Under the pieces are notes generated by a model. It did no database searches. It worked only from the letters and a program-made list of their open reading frames with translations, and was not told the DNA's origin. The position numbers were made by a program, and so were the translations under genes. From positions 1-64,000 of the forward strand of contig JBGVMW010000037.1 in assembly GCA_045125095.1 (NCBI GenBank): 64,000 nt of DNA, written 5' to 3'. This stretch comes from JBGVMW01 sp045125095. GTDB taxonomy: Bacteria > Bacillota > Clostridia > Lachnospirales > Lachnospiraceae. Positions 17,077 through 24,599 of the stretch are shown one piece after another (position 1 is the stretch's first letter; every line of letters starts with the position of its first letter).

Positions 17077-17547
17077 ATGCCAGGAATTCATAAATGGAAA
17101 ACGTTGTCGTTTCGCCCATCGGAGTCAGAACGACAGTTAATTGAGGCTAGAGCAAAAGTAAGTGGTATGCATAAGAAGGATTTTATTGCCAAAAGCTGTA
17201 TCTACTCAACTGTTTGTGTAGTAGGTAATAAGAAACATATTGAGAGCCTTGTTTTAGCAGTACAAGACCTTAGATTTACTTTAAGAGATATTGCCAGTGG
17301 AATGACCACTGGCAATTTTGAAGTTTCAAATGAAGAGTTTGCTGAGATGAGAATGGAATATATTTCTTTTGTTTCTTCTCTAATGGAAATAATTAATGCG
17401 GCTGCATATTTGTTTGATGTTGTAGTTCCTCAGGAGAATGAAGTCGATAAACAAAAAGCTCAAATTCTGGATATGTTAAATGCAATATATTCCAAGACCG
17501 AAAAGACGTGCCACCAAGAACCTGAGGTGTCAAAACCGTGCCAATAG
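17077..17547 (+). CDS. MobC-like relaxosome accessory protein, module 1
   Basis: The start at ATG 17077 follows AAAGGAG and lies 2 bp after the integrase stop. The N-terminus LSFRPSESERQLIEARAKVSGM is a ribbon-helix-helix-like segment as in MobC/plasmid mobilization relaxosome proteins; a helical middle region follows. The layout matches the protein at 19206-19592. These proteins usually bind oriT and help the relaxase. Here no relaxase is adjacent, so it may serve the one at 37382 or be a regulator. The last ~20 residues are Lys/Pro/Glu-rich. Confidence 0.6.
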   Translation: MPGIHKWKTLSFRPSESERQLIEARAKVSGMHKKDFIAKSCIYSTVCVVGNKKHIESLVLAVQDLRFTLRDIASGMTTGNFEVSNEEFAEMRMEYISFVSSLMEIINAAAYLFDVVVPQENEVDKQKAQILDMLNAIYSKTEKTCHQEPEVSKPCQ

Positions 17548-17664
17548 CTTTTATATACATCAAAAATTCCGAGAAAATGTAGACAGGAGAGACTGTTTGA
17601 TGCGAAAAAATACTGTATGATACGGTATAAAATGATTACCTAGAAGAGTTCGAGTAGTACCACA

Positions 17665-17707
17665 AAAGCCTGAAATCCAGTAAAATCAAGGGTTTCGGGC
17701 TTTCTTT
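17665..17707 (+). terminator. Rho-independent terminator
   Basis: AAAGCCTGAAATCC pairs with GGGTTTCGGGCTTT around an 11-nt loop, followed by CTTT. Confidence 0.75.
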
Positions 17708-17854
17708 ATGCCTTCGTGATACACTTTTGATACACTTTTTAGTGCCAAAAGATATCAAGAAACAAATCTTTGAATAATTTCATTTGTCCAAATTGGACAT
17801 CACTTTTCTAAAAACATATCCATTTTTCCAAAAAACACATTTTTTTCAGTTGAG

Positions 17855-17887
17855 TTTAGTAATAAGGAATTTTTCAACCCAAATGTA
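17855..17887 (+). repeat. 33-bp backbone repeat, copy 1
   Basis: TTTAGTAAT, six variable bases, then TTTTTCAACCCAAATGT. It ends 37 bp before the ATG of the excisionase-like gene that heads the integrase/parAB/rep operon. Other copies are at 32682, 35431, 39186 and 60688. Confidence 0.85.
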
Positions 17888-17924
17888 TTTTGAAATAACA
17901 AATACAGCACCAAGGAGGTTGATT

Positions 17925-18116
17925 ATGTACAAAACAGATAGTTTTATCTCAGCTGATGAGATTAAAGAGATAGTTGGCATTTCCAAATCCAAAGCCTATA
18001 GCTTGATTCAAGAACTTAATTCGGAACTAAAAGAAAAGGGTTATTTAACAGTTACCGGTCGAGTTAGTAGAAAGTACTTTGAAGAAAGATTTTATGGCTT
18101 AGTAGAAAAAGAATAG
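17925..18116 (+). CDS. Excisionase-like helix-turn-helix protein, module 2
   Basis: The start at ATG 17925 follows AAGGAGGTTGATT; the longer open frame upstream runs through the palindrome and the 33-bp repeat and is not coding. The 63-aa product has a helix-turn-helix (ADEIKEIVGISKSKAYSLIQEL) and is clearly related to the module 1 protein at 15799. It lies 11 bp before its integrase. Expected role: directionality factor for the integrase at 18128 and possibly repressor of this operon through the upstream palindrome (inference). Confidence 0.75.
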   Translation: MYKTDSFISADEIKEIVGISKSKAYSLIQELNSELKEKGYLTVTGRVSRKYFEERFYGLVEKE

Positions 18117-18127
18117 GAGGAAATGCG

Positions 18128-19228
18128 ATGGCTGTTTACAAAGATAAAAATCGTGGCACATGGTACGCGTCCGTTTTATATGTGGATTGGACGGGGAAAA
18201 GATGCAGAAAGTTGAAACGCGGTTTTGCAACAAAGAAAGAAGCACAGGAATGGGAAATTCATTTCAAACTTCAAAAGGCAAGTAGTTTGGATATGACTTT
18301 CGGTGATTTTTACAAAATATATGAGCAGGATATAAAGCCTAAGGTCAGATATAATACCTGGTGCTCTAAGCAACACATAATTGAAACAAAGCTATTACCT
18401 TATTTCAAGAATCTTGTAATGAGGGATATTACACCAAGAGATATTATCCAATGGCAAAATTCCATGAGAGAAGCTAGCAAAAAAAATGGCGGAGAATACG
18501 CTGGGACTTATCTCAAGACAGTACAAGCTCAGCTTTCTAGCATTTTTAATCATGCAGTACGTTTCTATCAATTGCCAAATAACCCAGTGCGTATCGCAGG
18601 GGCGTTAGGACAATATGATTCTGATGAAATGTTGTTCTGGACGAAAGAAGAGTACATGAAGTTCATACCAACTATGGCAAATAAAACATATTCTTACATG
18701 GCATTTGAACTTTTGTATTGGTGTGGAATTCGTTTGGGAGAACTTAGAGCGCTTACTCCTGCAGATATTGATTTTGAAACAAATACGCTTTCCATTACAA
18801 AATCTTATCAGCGAATTAAAGGTGAGGATGTTATTACGAAGCCAAAAACAAAGAAGAGTATTAGAAAAGTTGTAATGCCTGATACAGTTGCAAAGGAGAT
18901 GAGAGATTTTCTTGATAGTATTTATGGATTGGAGCAAGAAGATCGAATTTTTCCTATTTCAAAATCTTACCTGCATCACGAAATGGACAGAGGAGTGAAG
19001 GAAAGCGGAGTTAAGAGAATTAGAATTCATGATTTAAGGCATAGCCATGTTTCATTACTTATTGATATGGGATTTTCGGCGGTAGCAATTGGCAACAGAG
19101 TTGGCCATGAGTCCGAGAAAATTACATATAGATATGCGCATTTATTCCCATCAGTTCAGGGAGAAATGGCAGAGGCTTTAGATGATGAGTGGAAGGAGGG
19201 CTTCAATGTCGGAAAAGAAGAAGGATGA
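18128..19228 (+). CDS. int: Tyrosine recombinase / integrase, module 2
   Basis: 366 aa, complete. Arm-binding N-terminus (DKNRGTWYASVLYVDWTGK), core-binding domain (~60-160), and catalytic residues in WCGIRLGEL, RIHDLRHSHVS, GNRVGHES and TYRYAHL (nucleophile Tyr). GGAGG lies directly upstream. It overlaps the MobC-like gene by 23 bp. Because this integrase is continuous with parA, parB and the initiator and carries the 33-bp backbone repeat in its leader, it is the likely integrase of the main element. Module 1 would belong to a second element joined beside it. Confidence 0.9.
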   Translation: MAVYKDKNRGTWYASVLYVDWTGKRCRKLKRGFATKKEAQEWEIHFKLQKASSLDMTFGDFYKIYEQDIKPKVRYNTWCSKQHIIETKLLPYFKNLVMRDITPRDIIQWQNSMREASKKNGGEYAGTYLKTVQAQLSSIFNHAVRFYQLPNNPVRIAGALGQYDSDEMLFWTKEEYMKFIPTMANKTYSYMAFELLYWCGIRLGELRALTPADIDFETNTLSITKSYQRIKGEDVITKPKTKKSIRKVVMPDTVAKEMRDFLDSIYGLEQEDRIFPISKSYLHHEMDRGVKESGVKRIRIHDLRHSHVSLLIDMGFSAVAIGNRVGHESEKITYRYAHLFPSVQGEMAEALDDEWKEGFNVGKEEG

Positions 19229-19592
19229 TAAGAACAGGTGGAGAAACAAAACAATTGCGTTTCGAGGATCACCAGAGGAAGCTGCTGAATTGGATAAACG
19301 TTGGAAACTTTGCGGATATGCTACAAAGCAAGACTATCTTATTGATAGTATGCTTCATCAGCAAGTAGTTGCTAAAGGAAATCCTATGATGCTTGTGACA
19401 TTTAGAGATGAGTTGCATGCCATTTTGCATGAACTTAGAAGAATTCAGGATGCATCGGAAATGGATGAGGAGTTACTGACATCAATTCGTACAATGCTTG
19501 AGATTTTGGAAGCATTTAAAGTGAACGAAGAGACCAAAGGAAAAAATGAGAAAAAACAATTTATGGAGAGGAGACAGTATCGAAATGTGTAA
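19206..19592 (+). CDS. MobC-like relaxosome accessory protein, module 2
   Basis: ATG 19206 follows GGAAGGAGGG. The N-terminus KTIAFRGSPEEAAELDKRWKL is a ribbon-helix-helix-like DNA-binding segment typical of MobC-type proteins, followed by a helical region with LHAILHELRRIQ. 128 aa is a normal length. It overlaps both the integrase (23 bp) and parA (8 bp), so the operon is tightly coupled. A related protein is encoded at 17077 and a third MobC-like one beside the relaxase at 34142. Confidence 0.65.
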   Translation: MSEKKKDDKNRWRNKTIAFRGSPEEAAELDKRWKLCGYATKQDYLIDSMLHQQVVAKGNPMMLVTFRDELHAILHELRRIQDASEMDEELLTSIRTMLEILEAFKVNEETKGKNEKKQFMERRQYRNV

Positions 19593-20367
19593 GGTATTAA
19601 TTTGTGCAAATCAAAAGGGAGGAGTTGCCAAGAGCACTTCTGTAGTGAATTTAGGAATTGGGCTTGCAAGAGCAGGCAAGAAAGTACTTCTAATTGACAA
19701 TGATCCTCAGGGATCTCTCACGGAGGCACTTGGATATCCAGAACCGGACAAGATTGAAATTACATTATCAAAGATTATGGAATGGGTGCTGAATGAAGAG
19801 GAATTTGATCTTTCGGAAGGAATTATCCATCACAAAGAGGAAATTGATTTGATGCCGGCAAATATTGAACTTTCCGGAGTAGAAACATCTCTTGTAGGAA
19901 TCATGAGTTCAGAAACGGTTTTGAAAGAATATATTGAATTGATAAGAGATGACTACGATTACATCCTTGTGGATTGCTCACCGAACTTAGGTCAGCTGAC
20001 ACTGAATGCGCTTGTTGCCGCAGATGAAATCATTATTCCAGTGCAAGCAGCTTATTTGCCATTGAAAGGGTTGGAGCAGTTACTGAAAACGATTAGTAGA
20101 GTAAGACGCAAGATGAATCCAACGCTTAATATCATGGGAATCTTAATTACTATGGTGGACTATAGAACCAATAATGCAAAGGATATCACAGAGGTTTTGT
20201 ATGAACATTATGCCGACAAAATCCATATCTTTGATGAAGTGATTCCTTTCTCTGTAAAAGCGGCGGAAGCGTCAGCAGAAGGTGCAAGTATCTATATGTT
20301 TGATAAAAATTGCAAGGTAGCAAAAGCCTACGGAAAAATAGTAGAGGAGATTTTGTCATATGAGTAA
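19585..20367 (+). CDS. parA: ParA-family partition ATPase
   Basis: Deviant Walker A CANQKGGVAKST near the N-terminus, LIDNDPQG (motif A') and YILVDCSPNLG (Walker B) define ParA/Soj. The 260 aa lack the long N-terminal HTH of type Ia ParA, so it is Soj-like (type Ib). The start was placed at ATG 19585; the longer frame overlaps the MobC gene without a better site. Overlaps parB by 8 bp. With ParB it should segregate the circular or replicating form of the element, which supports at least transient extrachromosomal life. Confidence 0.9.
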   Translation: MCKVLICANQKGGVAKSTSVVNLGIGLARAGKKVLLIDNDPQGSLTEALGYPEPDKIEITLSKIMEWVLNEEEFDLSEGIIHHKEEIDLMPANIELSGVETSLVGIMSSETVLKEYIELIRDDYDYILVDCSPNLGQLTLNALVAADEIIIPVQAAYLPLKGLEQLLKTISRVRRKMNPTLNIMGILITMVDYRTNNAKDITEVLYEHYADKIHIFDEVIPFSVKAAEASAEGASIYMFDKNCKVAKAYGKIVEEILSYE

Positions 20368-21262
20368 AAGAGGACTTGGAGAAAAAATAAAGCTTAGCAG
20401 CTATGAGGAAATGTTTGGTACAGAGGATGAAACAGCATCCGGAGGAGTGCAAGGTAAGGAAGGTCAGGTAGTGGAAATACCACTATCTGATTTGCATACC
20501 TTTAAGAATCATCCGTTTCGAGTAGTTGATGATGAGAACATGGATGAGATGGTGGAAAGTATCAAAGAGTATGGAGTGCTTGTTCCGGCCATTGCAAGAC
20601 CTAGAGAAGCGGGAGGATATGAACTTATATCTGGACATCGTAGAAAACATGCATCCAAACTAGCAGGCAAAGATACCATGCCGGTTATTGTTAGAGATTG
20701 TAATGACGATGAAGCAGTGGTAATTATGGTGGATGCCAATATCCAAAGAGAGGATATCTTGGTAAGTGAAAGAGCCAAAGCATATCGTATGAAATATGAA
20801 GCTATGAAGCATCAGGGCAAGGCCCAGGGAAATTCCCTGCAGGAAATGAGTGAGCAAGCAGGAGAAAGCATGAAGACCATTCAGAGGCTTATTTGCTTGG
20901 CAAGTTTGGACAAAGATTTGCTGAATATGGTGGATGAGAAAAAGTTGAGCCTTAGACAGGGCGTGGATCTTTCCTTTATCCCAGAGGAACATCAGAAGTT
21001 GGTTTATAAAGTGATCAGCAAAATGTTTGTATCACTTAGTCTGGAGCAGAGCGCGCGAATCAAGGATGCATCCAGAAAAGGATATTTGAATGAGGAGTTT
21101 TTGAAGGATTTCCTATCAGAGAAAAAAACAAAGCCACGTAAGGTGGTTTTTAATCAAAAGAAACTGGACAACTATTTTACGCCGGACATGTCAAATGAAG
21201 ATATAGAGGAACTTATCGTCAGATTGTTAGATGAATGGAAGGAGAAAGGGGAGAAGCGTTAA
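20360..21262 (+). CDS. parB: ParB-family partition protein
   Basis: 300 aa. The ParB N-terminal domain is visible as PLSDLHTFKNHPFRVVDD, ESIKEYGVLVPAIARP and LISGHRRKHASKLAG (the GxRR box used for CTP and DNA engagement). A helix-turn-helix (SLQEMSEQAGESMKTIQRL) and a C-terminal dimerisation region follow. GAGGAG precedes the ATG. It overlaps parA by 8 bp and the initiator by 1 bp. No canonical chromosomal-type parS (TGTTTCACGTGAAACA-like) was seen in the window; the 23-bp palindromes at 32326 and 33948 are possible alternatives. Confidence 0.9.
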   Translation: MSKRGLGEKIKLSSYEEMFGTEDETASGGVQGKEGQVVEIPLSDLHTFKNHPFRVVDDENMDEMVESIKEYGVLVPAIARPREAGGYELISGHRRKHASKLAGKDTMPVIVRDCNDDEAVVIMVDANIQREDILVSERAKAYRMKYEAMKHQGKAQGNSLQEMSEQAGESMKTIQRLICLASLDKDLLNMVDEKKLSLRQGVDLSFIPEEHQKLVYKVISKMFVSLSLEQSARIKDASRKGYLNEEFLKDFLSEKKTKPRKVVFNQKKLDNYFTPDMSNEDIEELIVRLLDEWKEKGEKR

Positions 21263-22266
21263 TGGAGAGATTAGACCTTGAATTTTATTATGGGCAGGAA
21301 GCAGAGCAGTTTACGTTCTATCGCTTGCCAAAGGCTCTAATTACAGATAATCGCTTCAAGGAAGTATCGAACAACGCCAAGCTTCTATACGGTCTCATGT
21401 TAGACCGTATGGGACTTTCGGCTAGAAGTGGCTGGTTTGATGAAGAAAATCGTGTATACATAAAGTATGCGGTAAAGAGCATCATGGAGGATCTGAATTG
21501 CAGTAAGATGACTGCGGTAGGACTCTTAAAAGAGCTTCAGGCAATAGGACTTATAGATATGGTTCAGAAAAGTGGACTTGCCAATATTATTTATGTGAAG
21601 AATTTTGTTTCTGAAAGTAAATCTGCATCCAAGGGGGAAGACGACGCACTAGACCGGTCTAATAATTGTACCAGTAAAGAAAGCGTACCAGTGGAATTAG
21701 ACAAGCACAAAAATGAGACCGGTATAGAAATTAGACCAGTACATAAAGATGACCAGTCAGAATCTATGACCGGTACAGGTACAGAAAGTGGACAAGCGGT
21801 GGTACAGAATATGGACCCGAATAATAAAGAATTAAGTAATACTGAATTGAGTAATAACCATCCTATCACTCTATCAAGAGAGGTTGAACCGATGGATGAA
21901 GTAGAAGCATATATGCAGCTAATTCGTGAAAATATTGAATATGACGCTATGATGAGTTGCAAGACATGGAGAGACAGAGACGCTTACGAGGAACTGTATC
22001 AGCTGATTTGCGATGTGGTATGTGTTCCAAGAAAAACAATACGCATAGGTGGAGAAGATTATCCTTACAATCTGGTTAAGAGCAAATTCCTTAAGCTGAC
22101 ATCAAGTCATTTGGAGTATGTGATTAGTTGCATGAACAACAATACCACAAAAATATCAAACATCAGAGCATATCTGATTACAGCGTTATACAATGCTCCA
22201 AATACGATTAATAGTTATTATCAGGCAGAGGTTAATCATGATATGTATGGTGCTATTAAGCTGTGA
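21262..22266 (+). CDS. repA: Replication initiator, RepA_N family
   Basis: The start at ATG 21262 overlaps the parB stop by one base (TAATG). The N-terminal ~95 residues (FTFYRLPKALITDNRF, NAKLLYGLMLDRM, MTAVGLLKELQAIGLI) match the winged-helix RepA_N domain of Gram-positive plasmid and conjugative-element initiators. The middle (~120-210) is polar and variable, as usual in this family, where the origin often lies inside the gene. The C-terminal ~110 residues form a host-specific helical domain. It recruits host replication proteins to the element's origin. The origin iterons were not located. Confidence 0.85.
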   Translation: MERLDLEFYYGQEAEQFTFYRLPKALITDNRFKEVSNNAKLLYGLMLDRMGLSARSGWFDEENRVYIKYAVKSIMEDLNCSKMTAVGLLKELQAIGLIDMVQKSGLANIIYVKNFVSESKSASKGEDDALDRSNNCTSKESVPVELDKHKNETGIEIRPVHKDDQSESMTGTGTESGQAVVQNMDPNNKELSNTELSNNHPITLSREVEPMDEVEAYMQLIRENIEYDAMMSCKTWRDRDAYEELYQLICDVVCVPRKTIRIGGEDYPYNLVKSKFLKLTSSHLEYVISCMNNNTTKISNIRAYLITALYNAPNTINSYYQAEVNHDMYGAIKL

Positions 22267-22320
22267 ATGTGATTGTAATAGGTAGTGAAGTATCGTATTA
22301 TAAACGAAGAGGAGAGTCTT

Positions 22321-22593
22321 ATGGAAAGGAAAGATTTTATCAAGCTGATTAAAGCTGCAGAAGGCGTTATGATACTAGAGGACGCATGTAAGGTTATAAC
22401 GGGCTGCAATCTGGACGAAGGGCAGTGCAATAGTATTTATTTGTTATGGGAAGTTATTCGTGATAATTCTGCTGAAAGATTTAGCAGACACGAAACTATT
22501 GACATAGACAATGAGAGTTACAGAGCATTCGTCGGAATACTTGAGAATAGAGGAATGACTGCAGAAGAAAAGTATGCTGAACTGACGAAGTAG
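22321..22593 (+). CDS. Hypothetical protein, 90 aa
   Basis: GAGGAGAGTCTT precedes ATG 22321. A small acidic, mostly helical protein (MERKDFIKLIKAAEGVM...) with no known domain. It lies 54 bp after the initiator and 23 bp before a membrane protein gene, so it probably belongs to the end of the replication operon. Confidence 0.6.
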   Translation: MERKDFIKLIKAAEGVMILEDACKVITGCNLDEGQCNSIYLLWEVIRDNSAERFSRHETIDIDNESYRAFVGILENRGMTAEEKYAELTK

Positions 22594-22616
22594 ATTCGGA
22601 GTAGAAGGAGTGGAAT

Positions 22617-23033
22617 ATGGCAAAGTATATTGTGGAGGAGCGAACTGTTCCCAGATATGAAAAAAACTATAAGCTGCCGATGGTAAATATTATTCCAGCA
22701 ATTGTGTGGAGCATACCGCTACATCAAAAATTGTTTCCGGATGCGAGTTGGTGGGGAACACTGTTTCTGTGTGCACTGTTTGTTGTAGTGTATTGGTATT
22801 TTAGTATGAAACCGATTATTGCAGCAATCCCTTGCGTGGTAGGAGTGGTCATGTTTACAGCTTTGTTTTGGGTATTTGCTGATTATATAGGAAATATACC
22901 TGCCAGAATTATTGTGAAGATTATTATCTTGGGAATAGCAGTTATGATAGAGTTATGTATTTGGATTAATGCGACATTGCCTTGGCTAGAGAAGAAGTTT
23001 CCCCAAAAGCCTAAAATAAGGGTTGTGAAATAA
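22617..23033 (+). CDS. Small integral membrane protein, 138 aa
   Basis: After a charged ~20-residue N-terminus come about four hydrophobic segments (around residues 22-40, 43-62, 64-84 and 90-120) and a basic C-terminal tail ending PKIRVVK. No family is recognised. GGAGTGGAAT precedes the ATG. It is the last gene before the terminator at 23046, which closes the backbone operon ahead of the defence cargo. Confidence 0.65.
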   Translation: MAKYIVEERTVPRYEKNYKLPMVNIIPAIVWSIPLHQKLFPDASWWGTLFLCALFVVVYWYFSMKPIIAAIPCVVGVVMFTALFWVFADYIGNIPARIIVKIIILGIAVMIELCIWINATLPWLEKKFPQKPKIRVVK

Positions 23034-23045
23034 ATATATATTGGT

Positions 23046-23083
23046 AAAAAAGCAATTGACCGAATATGCCAATTGCTTTTTTG
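23046..23083 (+). terminator. Rho-independent terminator
   Basis: AAAAAAGCAATTG pairs with CAATTGCTTTTTT, an extended stem with an 11-nt loop. It may work in both directions. Confidence 0.85.
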
Positions 23084-23150
23084 TTGAGTCTTTAATTGTA
23101 TCCTATCGGAACGATGCACAATAAGAGTTTCGAGAAGACGAAAATGATTG

Positions 23151-23179
23151 TTGAAAACTGTACAATTTTTTCATATAAT
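23151..23179 (+). promoter_or_regulatory. Sigma-A promoter of the NurA/HerA cassette
   Basis: TTGAAA (23151-23156), a 17-bp spacer and a perfect TATAAT (23174-23179). It lies 42 bp before the HTH regulator start, so the cargo has its own strong promoter. Confidence 0.75.
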
Positions 23180-23220
23180 ATATTCTGTGAGAAGTATGTC
23201 TATATGTATGGGGAGAAATA

Positions 23221-23427
23221 ATGATTACATATAAAAATCTATGGAATTTGATGAGACTTAGAAACTTAACGAAGACTGAACTGCGAAAAAGGGCATGCTT
23301 AAGTTCAAGTACTTTTGCAAAGCTTTCAAAAGATGAAATGGTCTCGCTTGATGTTTTAGTTAGGTTGTGTAAGGTTTTGGAATGCCAAATAAGTGATATT
23401 TGTTTGGTAAATACACAAGAAGGATGA
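23221..23427 (+). CDS. Small Cro/CI-type helix-turn-helix regulator
   Basis: 68-aa single-domain HTH protein of the XRE/YozG type: MRLRNLTKTELRKRACLSSSTFAKL, then VRLCKVLECQISDIC, a usual ending of small phage-like repressors. GGGGAG precedes the start. It is the first gene behind the strong promoter at 23151 and lies 9 bp before the NurA-like gene, so it probably controls the four-gene cassette. Repressor-controlled operons of this kind are common for potentially toxic defence genes. Confidence 0.8.
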   Translation: MITYKNLWNLMRLRNLTKTELRKRACLSSSTFAKLSKDEMVSLDVLVRLCKVLECQISDICLVNTQEG

Positions 23428-23436
23428 TGCGGAATT

Positions 23437-24588
23437 ATGGGTAACAAGATTTTAGATATTATTGCATCAGAAACGAATGGGAAAAGCTATAAGACTTACA
23501 AGTATTGCTTCGATAGTGCTGAGACTTCGTCTATTGATTATGATGATAATAAACAGATAACTTGGAAAAAATATGGGGAAACCGTTCCGCCAAAACAGGC
23601 TAAGGATATGAGAGAGGAAGCGGCTATGCTAATGTCAGAAAAACCACTTTTCTCTTATTTCCTAGACGGATCCAGACATACGTATAAGGTTGATGATATA
23701 GCATATAAGAATCAAGTTTATCCAATAGTCGCTGGTCAGGTTGGAATTAGTTGCTGTACAAGAGTTAATGGTGAAATGAAGCCATTTAAGTTTGAAAGAA
23801 GACTTGCGATAGCACTTCCTAAGGCTGCAAATCGGGATGATTGGAAATCATCAACATATTTTCCAAATCTGAAGAAGAAAATTAATGAGCAAGGATACAG
23901 GCTCAAGGAAAATGACGTCGAATTCACGGATGTTATACCTTATTCTACAAAAAAGGATGAGTTTGAGCGTATAGAGAATAAAGCAATTGCTGTTATTCAA
24001 GATTTGATGATAAAGCGTGAAGTCAAAATGGTAAGCGAAATGGTTGAACAACATATAATAAATGCAAATAATTACTTATTAAAAGACGGGTCGCTTGAAT
24101 ATAAAGTAGATGATATAAAGAATTCTAGAGAAAAAAGAAAATTTGCAGGATATTTTTCTTTTGTAGTAGGGGTTTCGAAGAGTTTTAATCCAGAGAATTG
24201 TGTTGATAAAAATGGAAAGAATAATTCGAATGTTATTGCAAACTTACCATTATATCATCGTACTCCAGTTAGCATGTATACATCAGAGAGATTACCGGGT
24301 ATGGCATATGCTGTGTGGTATGTTCGGATTAGAGATAAAAAGTATACATTGAATACTTTTGATGGAATTTTAAAAATAGAAAAAATACTCACCACTGAAG
24401 AACAGATGGAAAATGGGCTGGATACAGAAGAAGTCGATCTTATCACTGCTAATATCATTAACGAGAGAAATCCGGTTTGTTATGGAGCTGACAATAGGTG
24501 GGCAAACCATCTGTATCCGGTATATGTTACAGAGTGCTATGCCAAGAGCAAATATATGAGCACGACTATGTTTATGAATTTATTTTAG
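23437..24588 (+). CDS. NurA-like nuclease
   Basis: 383 aa. FSYFLDGSRHTYK at residues ~71-83 fits the NurA motif I (DGS, with the metal-binding Asp), followed by IVAGQVGISCC as in the NurA beta-sheet. A C-terminal GMAYAVWYVRI lies where NurA proteins have their last core strand. NurA is an RNase H-like 5'-3' nuclease that works with the HerA hexameric translocase, and the next gene is HerA-like, which supports the call. Assignment from motifs alone; a divergent NurA. It starts 9 bp after the HTH gene. Confidence 0.65.
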   Translation: MGNKILDIIASETNGKSYKTYKYCFDSAETSSIDYDDNKQITWKKYGETVPPKQAKDMREEAAMLMSEKPLFSYFLDGSRHTYKVDDIAYKNQVYPIVAGQVGISCCTRVNGEMKPFKFERRLAIALPKAANRDDWKSSTYFPNLKKKINEQGYRLKENDVEFTDVIPYSTKKDEFERIENKAIAVIQDLMIKREVKMVSEMVEQHIINANNYLLKDGSLEYKVDDIKNSREKRKFAGYFSFVVGVSKSFNPENCVDKNGKNNSNVIANLPLYHRTPVSMYTSERLPGMAYAVWYVRIRDKKYTLNTFDGILKIEKILTTEEQMENGLDTEEVDLITANIINERNPVCYGADNRWANHLYPVYVTECYAKSKYMSTTMFMNLF

Positions 24589-24599
24589 GAGATGGAACA

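Larger units (their letters stand above)
17548..17924. other. Gene-free junction between the two integrase modules
   Basis: It contains a strong terminator (17665-17707), a tandem TGATACACTTT repeat (about 17718-17740), a perfect 7-1-7 palindrome TGTCCAAATTGGACA at 17785-17799, and copy 1 of the 33-bp backbone repeat (17855-17887). As the junction of two integrase modules it is the best place to look for an attachment site. Confidence 0.5.

Noticed and set aside
17640..17670. GTTCGAGTAG next to ACCAC, resembling a tRNA 3' end used as an attachment site
   Set aside because: No acceptor, D or anticodon arms can be folded upstream, and the sequence forms the left side of a terminator.
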